This document shows positions 1-6,194 of a stretch of 38,194 nucleotides of DNA, one piece after another. The notes beneath the pieces are model-generated. The model saw only the letters and a list, made by a program, of their open reading frames with translations, made no database searches and was not told the DNA's origin. Numbering within the stretch: position 1 is the stretch's first letter; each line of letters starts with the position of its first letter. The stretch spans positions 1-38,194 of the forward strand of contig JAPLWX010000049.1 in assembly GCA_026396415.1 (NCBI GenBank), in the 5' to 3' direction. The stretch is from Microcaldota archaeon (GTDB taxonomy: Archaea; Micrarchaeota; Micrarchaeia; Anstonellales; Anstonellaceae). The translations under genes and the position numbers were made by a program.

Positions 1-164
1 ATTTTTCGTGGGTCAGGTTTGGAGCCGGAAATTCGATCAGGGAATGGCCAACGCGCCCAACAATAGAGCAGGAGAAAATCTTGTCTGCCGTCGGAGCAGA
101 CTGTTGCTTACCTGCTACCCAACTTTAAGGAAAGACAGGGCTGAGGGTATCGGCAAAAAAGAAG
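1..164. other. Unassigned non-coding stretch at left edge
   Basis: I recognise no gene here. The + strand can fold: AGCAGG near 67 pairs with CCTGCT near 111, enclosing a GTCTGC/GCAGAC hairpin. No tRNA, SRP or RNase P signature was recognised on either strand, and no protein-like reading frame stands out. It may be the end of a structured RNA that begins outside the window. Confidence 0.25.
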
Positions 165-233
165 AAAGTGCCACCCGCTTTTTCACAGCGGTGAAAAAGG
201 GGTAGCCTTTTTTGCTGAAGCAAAAAAGTGCCA
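165..233. repeat. Hairpin pair bounded by a 9-bp direct repeat
   Basis: Two inverted repeats lie side by side: CTTTTTCAC/GTGAAAAAG with a 4-nt loop, and CTTTTTTGCT/AGCAAAAAAG with a 2-nt loop. The block is bounded by AAAGTGCCA at 165-173 and again at 225-233. The second copy includes the 3' end of the tRNA-Met gene, so the unit sits exactly at the tRNA terminus. The T-rich arms could also act as a transcription stop for the tRNA. Confidence 0.6.
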
Positions 234-264
234 AGGGTGTGATTTGAACACACGACTTCCAGAT

Positions 265-378
265 TTCCCAGTTGCCTGATTTCAGGGAACGGTTTCCCCG
301 CGGTTGCCTTTGTATATCATCGTGCGCTTGCGCGCACTCATCACTCATATTTTCCCGTTTCCTTTCGGATTTGGGTTC
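265..378 (-). other. Canonical 37/38 tRNA-Met intron (114 nt)
   Basis: The intron follows A37 in the anticodon loop. CTCA of the loop can pair with TGGG near the intron 3' end, leaving 3-nt bulges TAG and AAA that contain the cuts. It carries a GTGCGC-GCAA-GCGCAC hairpin, a GTGATGA that matches a C box, and a later CTGA that matches a D box. Whether it encodes a guide RNA is unproven. Confidence 0.7.
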
Positions 379-401
379 TATGAGTCTGGCACTCTAACCA
401 A

Positions 402-433
402 ATTCCTCGATAGGAATGCGCACATTCCCATCT
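402..433 (-). other. Non-canonical D-loop intron of tRNA-Met (32 nt)
   Basis: The insert forms a 9-bp hairpin, GATGGGAAT/ATTCCTATC, around a 6-nt loop. It sits next to a CTC/GAG helix with 3-nt AGA and AAT bulges, as expected for a relaxed bulge-helix-bulge splice site. Exact removal gives the usual CUCAGUUGGUUAGAG D arm. The exact junction could shift by one nucleotide. Confidence 0.75.
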
Positions 434-491
434 CTGAGTTACCTTGGCACTTTTTGGTATTTGGGGAGAAAGACATTAAAAGAAGCATTAT

Positions 492-811
492 GGGAGCGGC
501 AGGTAGTAGCCTGCCTTCTGTTTCAGACGGCATTGGACTAAGCGGCACAAAGGCCTTGCACCGCGCATGGCATCGCTGCACGGGCCGTTTCAACCCGCGT
601 TGCGCATCTCCTTGCGTCATCTTCATCTGCGCAGGCGGTTCCGTCGTTTCTGTTCCCGATCAGCATCGAGCGGCGAACCGCTCGATGTCTGAGACATTTT
701 GCCCGAAGGCAAAATGTTCATGTCCCCTTAAGGGACAGCGACTCTTGCGGTGGGCAGAGCTTCCTCCGTCGGCGCTTTCGCGCCTTGGTTGGCCGTCCTT
801 CCGCCGCTCCC
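492..811 (-). ncRNA. RNase P RNA
   Basis: This is the catalytic RNA of the enzyme that trims tRNA 5' leaders. The ends pair as P1: GGGAGCGGC near 811 with GCCGCTCCC ending at 492. Just inside the 5' end are a GGCGCGAAAGCGCC hairpin (P3-like) and the conserved CR-I block GGAGGAAGCTCTGCCCACC. A run of strong stems follows: GTCCC/GGGGAC, ACATTTTGCC/GGCAAAATGT and CATCGAGCGG/CCGCTCGATG. Then comes GGGAACAGAAACGACGG. The 3' part holds the CR-V-like ACAGAAGGCAGGCTA before P1 closes. About 320 nt fits archaeal type A RNA. The ends are set by P1 and may be off by a few bases. Confidence 0.88.
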
Positions 812-859
812 GCTAACGTTCCTGTTGTGCCCGAATAAAAAGCTTCCCTTTTGCCTTCC

Positions 860-1060
860 TCAGTCGCCGCTTCCCTTGTTGAGCTTGGAAAGCAAGACAA
901 AGACCATGACTGCCGAGACAAGGCCTGCGGCATAGGGCACCCACGCCTCGTCAAGCCCGGCGCGCGTGTCGTTCCATACGTACGCTATCGCATATCCCAC
1001 CGCAAGCGCCAGCAGCACCTTGGCAAAGCTTATCAGGGCCCTCATCTTGTCGGATGCCAT
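860..1060 (-). CDS. Small two-TM membrane protein
   Basis: The protein of 66 aa is not recognised. Two hydrophobic helices (about residues 7-29 and 38-57) are joined by a short polar loop with Trp, and the C-terminus is KLNKGSGD. I chose the ATG at 1060; upstream is a purine-rich GGAGATG. The longer reading starts at a TTG with no support. It lies about 35 bp downstream of tRNA-Ala on the same strand and could be read from the same promoter. Size and topology resemble many archaeal small membrane proteins, but no function can be assigned. Confidence 0.6.
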   Translation of the reverse strand: MASDKMRALISFAKVLLALAVGYAIAYVWNDTRAGLDEAWVPYAAGLVSAVMVFVLLSKLNKGSGD

Positions 1061-1094
1061 GCACAAACATCTCCATCAAGGATTAAAATAGTAA

Positions 1095-1201
1095 TGGACT
1101 CGGGGGGACAATCGAGCCCCTTTCGATACGTCGAAAAGAGCTATTCGAACCCCCAGCCTCCTGCATGCCATGCAGGCGCGCTACCGTTGCGCCACAAGCC
1201 C
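1095..1201 (-). tRNA. tRNA-Ala(GGC) with a T-loop intron
   Basis: Acceptor GGGCTTG (1201-1195) pairs with CGAGTCC (1102-1096) using two G-U pairs; discriminator A is at 1095. The D stem is GCGC/GCGC and the anticodon stem CCTGC/GCAGG, with loop ATGGCAT giving anticodon GGC. The T stem GGGGG/CCCCC encloses 42 nt instead of 7. Removing 35 nt (1109-1143) restores TTCGAAT. The remaining arms are standard, so a pseudogene is unlikely. Confidence 0.88.
1109..1143 (-). other. Non-canonical T-loop intron of tRNA-Ala (35 nt)
   Basis: The insert is a 12-bp hairpin (AGCTCTTTTCGA with TCGAAAGGGGCT, loop CGTA). Next to it, TCGA of the exon can pair with TCGA at the intron 3' side, with an ATA bulge on one strand and a T-rich bulge on the other: a relaxed bulge-helix-bulge. 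The junction is near position 59/60; a shift of one base gives the same spliced loop. Confidence 0.75.
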
Positions 1202-1346
1202 ATGATGAAAACCCGCAGGTTTTCGTCAGATGTCGCGCCGAGGCGCGACAAAGATGGTAAAAATCCTGCAGGATTTTTGCCAGATGTCGTGCGCAAGCAC
1301 GACAAAGAGGGCAAAATTCAAAAGAATTTTGCCTCAATCAGACAAC
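1202..1346. repeat. Array of five alternating hairpins
   Basis: Five inverted repeats are packed between tRNA-Ala and the Sm-like gene: 1204-1227 (10-bp stem, loop CGCA), 1231-1250 (TGTCGCGCC stem), 1255-1282 (TGGTAAAAATCC stem, loop TGCA), 1285-1304 (TGTCGTGC stem, loop GCAA) and 1307-1335 (GGCAAAATTC stem, loop AAAA). GC-rich TGTCG-type and A/T-rich types alternate, and a composite unit repeats with a 54-bp period. Between the two TGTCG stems a C-G pair becomes T-A, a compensated change. Confidence 0.8.
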
Positions 1347-1571
1347 TCAGGCGGGCGAGATGTACACCACCGAGTCGCCGCGCAGCAGCACGGTCCCGAT
1401 GCCGCGTTTCACCTCTCCATTGGCAAGCTCTTCCGCCTTCTCAAGCACGATGTTCATGTGCACGTCGTAGGAGACCATGAGCCCGCGGATGTCCCGCCCT
1501 CCCTTTAGCCCCACCACCACGTTGTTGTTGAGCGCTGCATTCAGTATGTCAAACGGCCTTTTTTCTGTCAC
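1347..1571 (-). CDS. Archaeal Sm-like (LSm/SmAP) protein
   Basis: RNA-binding Sm-fold protein of 74 aa that would assemble as a heptameric ring and bind U-rich RNA. Sm1 is visible in the N-terminal half (VVVGLKGGRDIRGLMVSYDVHMNIV), with the typical Gly and the D-x-H-M-N segment that contacts uridine. Sm2 is GTVLLRGDSVVYIS at the C-terminus, where RGD/RGN is the family hallmark. The start is the GTG at 1571, because GGAGGTG sits 6-7 nt upstream; a longer frame from TTG at 1586 would contain that Shine-Dalgarno site. Divergent from the ThyX homologue, sharing a short promoter region with GTTTAAAAC. Confidence 0.92.
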   Translation of the reverse strand: MTEKRPFDILNAALNNNVVVGLKGGRDIRGLMVSYDVHMNIVLEKAEELANGEVKRGIGTVLLRGDSVVYISPA

Positions 1572-1660
1572 AAACCCCACCTCCAAAAAATATTAGGGTG
1601 CGTCTTTTACTATCCCGAAACGTTTTAAACATGCACCGTCTCATTTCAAGCGGTGGGCAG

Positions 1661-3277
1661 GTGGAAACTTTTTCGCAAAAGGAGCAGGAGATACTTTCTC
1701 AGTTCTGCACCAGCACCACCTCGGACGTTTTCTGCCTGATGAACCTTCCTGAGGCTGTGAAGGGCGCGCTTTTCTCCCGCTATTCGCGCTCCTCAAAGTC
1801 GCTTCGCCGCGTGCTTTTGGACGAGTTCATACAAAACCCCGAGTCGGGCTTCGATGCAATCGTGGGAGAGATGAAAAGCCGAGGCGAGTCGCAAATCGTC
1901 GCCACCCGGAAAGCCGAGGAATTCTACGACAGGGTGCTGGTGGGCTATGGCGACGACTCGGTCGCCGAGCTTGGCGGCGCGCACCTGGCAGCGGAAAACA
2001 TCTCCATGCTTGCCGTGAAATTCATGCAGGACTCCCGCATCGGCATATCCCCTCTCGAGAAATCCACCCGCTACGTCTATTTCGACCAGAAGGAGGGCGG
2101 CAAGTACCGCTGCCTGCGCGAGGAGCGCATAATGGCGTCCAGGTTTGCAGACGAGTATGTGCGCGCCTGCGACGCGCTGTTTGGCGCCTATGCCTCGCTC
2201 ATCCCCAAGCTTGCCAAAATCGAGGAGGAAAAGAACCCGCGTGCCACCGACGCGAGCGAGCGCGCCTATGCCGCCGCCATCCGGGCAAAGGTGTGCGACC
2301 TTCTGCGCGGCATCCTTCCCGCCTCCGCGCTCACCAATGCCGGCTTTTTCGGCAATGGCAGGGCATTCGAGTACCTTCTTGCAAAGATGTACGCCTCTCC
2401 CTTGGCGGAGACGCGCGCGCTTGCAGCTTCGTCCCAGCAGGAGCTTGCCAAGGTAATCCCATCGTTTGTGAAGCGCGCGAACGACAAGTACGGGAAAGAG
2501 ATGCAGGAGTATTTCAAGGCTACGCGCGCATCGGTCTTATCACTTGCGGCAAAGCATGCAACTGAGGCGCAGCAGGATTCCTCGCACGCCACTCTTGTGG
2601 ATTTTGACGCGGACGCCGAGGAAAAAGTCATAGCAGCCATCATGTTCCCGCTTCTCCGCTGCGATTATGCGGGGGCACAGTCAATCGCCAGGCGCATGCA
2701 GCCTTCGGAGCGCGAAGCAATCATCAAGGCTTACATTGGCAGCCGCGCAAACAGGCGCCAAAAGCCGGGGCGCGCATTCGAGAGCACATTCTATACATTC
2801 TGCGTCACAGGCAACTTCGGCATGTACCGCGACCTGCACAGGCACAGGATACTCACGCAGGAAAGGCAGCTTCTTACCACTCGCCACGGCTTTGACATGC
2901 CGCAGGAGCTTGTTGATGCCGGCTTTGGCAAGCAGGTGGAAGAAGCGCTCGCTCCTGCGGACGCGCTCTTCCGCGCGATGGAAAAGGAAATGCCCCACGA
3001 GGCGCAATATGTCGTGCCGCTGGGCTACAGGATGCGCTGGTACATGAAAATGAACCTGCGCGAGGCATACCACTTCTGCGAGCTTCGCTCCATGCGCCAG
3101 GGGCACCCTGATTACCGGAAGGTCGCGCAGGACATGCACGCGCTCCTGCAGAAAACGCACCCTCTCCTCGCCTCAGGCATGAAATTCGTGGACAACGAAA
3201 GCTACGCGCTTGAAAGGCTGGAAGCGGAAAAGAAAATCGACAAAAAGCTTGCTCAGCTTGGGCAAAGGAAAAATTAA
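1661..3277 (+). CDS. ThyX-like protein with two ThyX domains
   Basis: A 538-aa homologue of flavin-dependent thymidylate synthase (dUMP to dTMP using methylenetetrahydrofolate, FAD and NADPH), more than twice the usual 220-250 aa. The N-terminal half has a ThyX-like GYGDDSVAE segment and a degenerate substrate motif ending SPLEKSTRY (about residues 130-140). The C-terminal half has HRHRILTQERQ (about 394-404), close to the RHRxxSxxxxSxR motif but with T for the first Ser. The start is uncertain: the frame is open from TTG/ATG codons at 1598-1631, but the TATA-like TTTTAAAC at 1623-1630 argues for the GTG at 1661. It may be a real synthase or a diverged member with another role; catalysis cannot be read from the motif alone. 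Confidence 0.8.
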   Translation: METFSQKEQEILSQFCTSTTSDVFCLMNLPEAVKGALFSRYSRSSKSLRRVLLDEFIQNPESGFDAIVGEMKSRGESQIVATRKAEEFYDRVLVGYGDDSVAELGGAHLAAENISMLAVKFMQDSRIGISPLEKSTRYVYFDQKEGGKYRCLREERIMASRFADEYVRACDALFGAYASLIPKLAKIEEEKNPRATDASERAYAAAIRAKVCDLLRGILPASALTNAGFFGNGRAFEYLLAKMYASPLAETRALAASSQQELAKVIPSFVKRANDKYGKEMQEYFKATRASVLSLAAKHATEAQQDSSHATLVDFDADAEEKVIAAIMFPLLRCDYAGAQSIARRMQPSEREAIIKAYIGSRANRRQKPGRAFESTFYTFCVTGNFGMYRDLHRHRILTQERQLLTTRHGFDMPQELVDAGFGKQVEEALAPADALFRAMEKEMPHEAQYVVPLGYRMRWYMKMNLREAYHFCELRSMRQGHPDYRKVAQDMHALLQKTHPLLASGMKFVDNESYALERLEAEKKIDKKLAQLGQRKN

Positions 3278-3288
3278 GGAAAAGGATC

Positions 3289-3915
3289 TCAAGCTTTGCT
3301 CATGTGGCTCTTGAGGTCATGAACAGCGACTAAGACCTTGTTTGACTCCATATCCCTGTTAATTTTCTCCTTTATTCCGTTAGATGAAGTCTCCATCGCT
3401 GCCTTAAGTGAAAAGGCGCCATAGAGGACTGCCGCTGCCATCGTTATTGCTCCGATGATGGAGTTGGCTTGCGATGCCACAAGCTGCAGTAGAAACAGGC
3501 CAGCATTGTTAAGGATAACGTCCCGCGGGCTCCGCATATAATCCAAAACCACTGCTTTTTCAAAACTTCCAAGCACATTCAGGGTTATCTTTGCTGCACG
3601 CAATGCGACCTTCACAATTTTCTTCGATTCAGCCCGCTGCTCAACTTCTCGAAGCTTGCCTGAAACCTTGATGGCTTCAATACTAATCGGCATGACGTCC
3701 GAGACACTTGCAAGATTGTAGTTCCAAGGAATCCTTTTTGTGCTGGTGACTCTGTAAACGTAATCACTGCGTGCCTTGTTCTGGCATGTTATCTGTTCTA
3801 CAGCATCCTTGTAAGCCATCTTCAGCCTGGAAAAAGAAACTTTTGGCTTGCTGTCATATTCTATCATCTTCCTGTAATTATTTGCAGTCTGTTTGAAAGT
3901 TCCATATGGCGCCAT
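3289..3915 (-). CDS. Hypothetical protein with C-terminal TM hairpin
   Basis: Not recognised. The 208-aa product has a basic, soluble N-terminal two thirds with coiled-coil-like stretches (KLREVEQRAESKKIVKVALRA region), then a hydrophobic segment of about 35 residues around residues 138-175 that could be one or two TM helices, and a charged tail. ATG 3915 is preferred to the GTG at 3924 since GGTGA lies 5 nt upstream of it. A strong TATA (ATATATTTATAAAC, 3947-3960) sits about 35 nt upstream. The gene is visibly richer in A/T than its neighbours, which may point to later acquisition. It converges on the ThyX gene with only 11 bp between stops. Confidence 0.7.
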   Translation of the reverse strand: MAPYGTFKQTANNYRKMIEYDSKPKVSFSRLKMAYKDAVEQITCQNKARSDYVYRVTSTKRIPWNYNLASVSDVMPISIEAIKVSGKLREVEQRAESKKIVKVALRAAKITLNVLGSFEKAVVLDYMRSPRDVILNNAGLFLLQLVASQANSIIGAITMAAAVLYGAFSLKAAMETSSNGIKEKINRDMESNKVLVAVHDLKSHMSKA

Positions 3916-3979
3916 GAATCTCACCTGTCGTAATGTGGTAGTAAATGTTTATAAATATATCGGAGTTTGGCGGGTGCCG

Positions 3980-4753
3980 TCAGGCAGGCACCTGCTTCAG
4001 CCCGAACCATCCGCCCAGCACTTTCCCTACGAGATAGCCCACAAGCGCGGCTATCATGCCGACAGCTGCCATTTCAATGCCTGACTTGAGCCAGTTCCCG
4101 ACAGTGATTTTCGCCTTGTACACTCCCACTCCAAACAGCACGAGCGTGGAGAAAACAAGCGAGGGAACAAGCGCGTCTGCAACAGGCATGAAAATGAAAG
4201 GTATGAGCGGGAGGAGCGAGCCTATAAGTGCCGACATGCCAACTATCGCCGCAGCGCGAAGAGGGGCGGATGCCTCGGGAAGCGTAAGCCCAAGCTCGTC
4301 GGTCATCATCATGTGGAGCCACATCTCGTCGTTGGAGCAGGTGTTCTCCACCATCTGCGAAAGCTCGCGGCCCCTGTAGCCCTTTTTCATGTAGATGAGG
4401 CGTATCTCCTCGCGCTCGACTTCGGGCAGGTGCTCCATCTCCCACTTCTCGTTCTCAAGCTCCTTGTTGTAATGGTCCTCGTCCGCGCGCGAGGAGGCAT
4501 AGGCGACCGCAGCCATGGAAACGGATTCAGCAAAAGTCGCTACCAGGCCTGCGACCAGCACGATGAAATGGTCGCTTGTCGCAGAAGCCACGCCAAGCAC
4601 AATGCCCAGCACGTTCACAAGCCCGTCCTGCCCGCCAAGTATCACGTCCGACAGCAGCGCGCCTTTCCCCTTGCCGGATTCGGCGTCGATGTGCTTCTGC
4701 GCCTCTGCGGAAATTTTTGCCTGCTCCTTTGCGCTTTTCCTTTCCCTTACCAT
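3980..4753 (-). CDS. VIT1/CCC1-family membrane transporter
   Basis: Predicted Fe2+/Mn2+ transporter of 257 aa. The family signature follows a charged N-terminus: LGGQDGLVNVLGIVLGV in TM1, then FAESVSMAAVAYASSRAD in TM2 with the conserved acidic residues. A charged cytoplasmic insert with Glu-rich helices (ELENEKWEMEHLPEVEREE), typical for metal binding in this family, is followed by three more TM segments. The ATG at 4753 is 5 nt after the kbl stop (TGA at 4760-4758), so the two genes should be cotranscribed and translationally linked. Metal selectivity cannot be told from sequence. Confidence 0.88.
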   Translation of the reverse strand: MVRERKSAKEQAKISAEAQKHIDAESGKGKGALLSDVILGGQDGLVNVLGIVLGVASATSDHFIVLVAGLVATFAESVSMAAVAYASSRADEDHYNKELENEKWEMEHLPEVEREEIRLIYMKKGYRGRELSQMVENTCSNDEMWLHMMMTDELGLTLPEASAPLRAAAIVGMSALIGSLLPLIPFIFMPVADALVPSLVFSTLVLFGVGVYKAKITVGNWLKSGIEMAAVGMIAALVGYLVGKVLGGWFGLKQVPA

Positions 4754-4757
4754 CAAT

Positions 4758-5951
4758 TCACTTCAGCACATTCAGCTTCTTCCCCACCTTCCCGAATATG
4801 GCAAGCGCGTCGTTGAGGTCCTGCTTCGTGTGCGCCGCGGTCACCATCACGCGTATCCTTGCCTTGCCCTGCGCGACCATGGGGAAGACGATGGGCAGCG
4901 CGAACACGCCTTCGCTGAAAATTTCAGTCGCAAAGTCCTGCGCGAGCTTGCTTTCCCCCAGCATGATAGGCGTGATTGGCGTCTCGCTCTCTCCAGTGTT
5001 GAAGCCGAGTGATTGCATTTCCTTCTTGAAGTATTTCGTGTTGTCCCAGAGCTGGCGCACAAGCGAGTCATCGCGCTCCAGCAGCTCCAGCGCGGCAGTG
5101 CATGCCGCCACTGTTGCAGGCGGGGCGGAGCCTGAAAGCAGCCAGGTCCTTGCCTTGTTCTGCAGGAAATCATAGAGGTGCTGCGAGCCCGCTATCGAGC
5201 CTCCCACCACGCCGAAGCCCTTGGAGAAAGTGCCCATGTCGCACTCTATTTTCTTTTCAAGCTTGAAGTGCGATATTATGCCCCTGCCATGGTCGCCAAG
5301 CACGCCGTCGCCGTGCGCGTCGTCAACATACACGTATGCGCCATACTGCTGCGCAAGCTCATGTATCTTGTCAAGAGGCGCGATGTCCCCGTCCATGGAG
5401 AACACGCCGTCGGTGATTACGAATATCTTGTTGTAAGCAGGCGTCTTTGCCTTTGCTTCTTTTAGCACGCGCTCAAGGTCGGCCATGTCCTTGTGCTTGA
5501 AAATCGCGCGCTCGCATTTGCTCAGCCGCACACCGTCAATGATGCTGCCGTGGTTGAGCGCGTCGGAGATTGCCAGGTCGCCCTCCACAACAAGCTGCGG
5601 GAGCGCGCCTGCGTTTGCAGCAAAGCCCGTCTGGAAGTAAATCGCCGCCTCGGTGTGCTTGAAGCGCGCAATCGTCCTTTCAAGCTTGAAGTGCAAATCC
5701 TGGCTTCCTGCAATCGCGCGCACCGAGCCCGAGCCCGCACCGTATTTCTCCACCGCCTCGATTGCGGCTTTCTTAAGCTCCGGGCGGTTGGAAAGCCCGA
5801 GGTAATTGTTCGAGCAGAACATGATGACGTCCTTGCCGTTCACGCGCGCGCGTGGAATGGACGGGCCCTGGAGCTCGCGCAGCTTCCACTCAAGGTTCTT
5901 CTCGCGGATTGTCTTCACTTCGGATGCAAGGAACTCGTCAAGCGTTGCCAT
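4758..5951 (-). CDS. kbl: 2-amino-3-ketobutyrate CoA ligase / AONS-like PLP enzyme
   Basis: Alpha-oxoamine synthase of 397 aa. Glycine C-acetyltransferase (threonine catabolism) is the likeliest activity; 8-amino-7-oxononanoate synthase is the main alternative and the two are hard to separate by eye. Visible motifs: FCSNNYLGL (45-53), GSGSVRAIAG (72-82), DALNHGS (130-136), VDDAHGDG (209-216) and TFSKGFG (241-247), where K244 would hold PLP. Start at 5951: AAAGGTGAAAC lies directly upstream, and the residues that an upstream frame would add translate the hairpin array. Upstream neighbour is a TrmB-type regulator on the same strand; downstream is the CCC1-type transporter. Confidence 0.88.
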   Translation of the reverse strand: MATLDEFLASEVKTIREKNLEWKLRELQGPSIPRARVNGKDVIMFCSNNYLGLSNRPELKKAAIEAVEKYGAGSGSVRAIAGSQDLHFKLERTIARFKHTEAAIYFQTGFAANAGALPQLVVEGDLAISDALNHGSIIDGVRLSKCERAIFKHKDMADLERVLKEAKAKTPAYNKIFVITDGVFSMDGDIAPLDKIHELAQQYGAYVYVDDAHGDGVLGDHGRGIISHFKLEKKIECDMGTFSKGFGVVGGSIAGSQHLYDFLQNKARTWLLSGSAPPATVAACTAALELLERDDSLVRQLWDNTKYFKKEMQSLGFNTGESETPITPIMLGESKLAQDFATEIFSEGVFALPIVFPMVAQGKARIRVMVTAAHTKQDLNDALAIFGKVGKKLNVLK

Positions 5952-5954
5952 AGT

Positions 5955-6140
5955 TTCACCTTTTTTTTGTTGTATTGTAAATTCTATGCCCGCAGGCATA
6001 TCATTTACAATGCGGACAAAGCTTTGCGAAGCTTTGTCCTGAAAATAGGCAGGCGTCCGCAGACGCCTGGATGTTTTCACCTTTCCTGGTGAAAACAGAC
6101 CGGCACCCGCAGGCGTCTGGATGGTTTCACCTTGGGAAGA
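5955..6140. repeat. Hairpin array in the kbl leader
   Basis: A series of inverted repeats lies between the TrmB-like stop and kbl: 5975-6010 (TTGTAAAT and TATGCC arms, loop CGCA), 6014-6039 (GGACAAAGCTT stem, loop TGCG), 6051-6068 (AGGCGTC stem, loop CGCA), 6073-6096 (GTTTTCACC stem) and an imperfect CAGAC/GTCTG hairpin at 6095-6119. TTTCACCTT, the complement of the kbl ribosome-binding region, occurs three times (near 5954, 6075 and 6125), twice preceded by CTGGATG. Confidence 0.75.
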
Positions 6141-6194
6141 ATTCAGAGTTAGGCATTAAAAGGCTGCTTTCATTTCCAACGGCGATTTACGGAA

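Larger units (their letters stand above)
229..448 (-). tRNA. Elongator tRNA-Met(CAU) with two introns
   Basis: Acceptor GCCAAGG (448-442) pairs with CCTTGGC (236-230), discriminator A at 229. The anticodon stem CCAGA/TCTGG flanks loop CTCATA...A; the anticodon CAU is read from 382-380. The T arm is GTGTG-TTCAAAT-CACAC. The D stem ACTC/GAGT encloses a 41-nt loop instead of about 9. Removing 402-433 (32 nt) restores AGTTGGTTA, and removing 265-378 (114 nt, canonical 37/38 site) restores the anticodon loop. The body resembles archaeal elongator tRNA-Met. Intron borders are inferred from the restored tRNA and from bulge-helix-bulge-like pairing (CTCA/TGGG for the anticodon intron). Confidence 0.9.

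Noticed and set aside
1-164. SRP RNA or rRNA end
   Set aside because: GGTCAGG and GGAA segments caught the eye, but the order and pairing of SRP helix 8 could not be built, and no rRNA signature is present.
655-740. Three adjacent hairpins like the intergenic arrays
   Set aside because: They fall inside the RNase P RNA, between CR-I and the 3' conserved block, and are ordinary stems of that RNA.
1598-1660. Longer N-terminus for the ThyX-like protein (TTG/ATG starts)
   Set aside because: It would begin within 30 bp of the divergent Sm-like gene and upstream of the likely TATA box, and the extra residues look unlike a ThyX N-terminus.
5952-6080. 43-residue N-terminal extension of kbl
   Set aside because: It translates the hairpin array; the ribosome-binding site and family length support the start at 5951.
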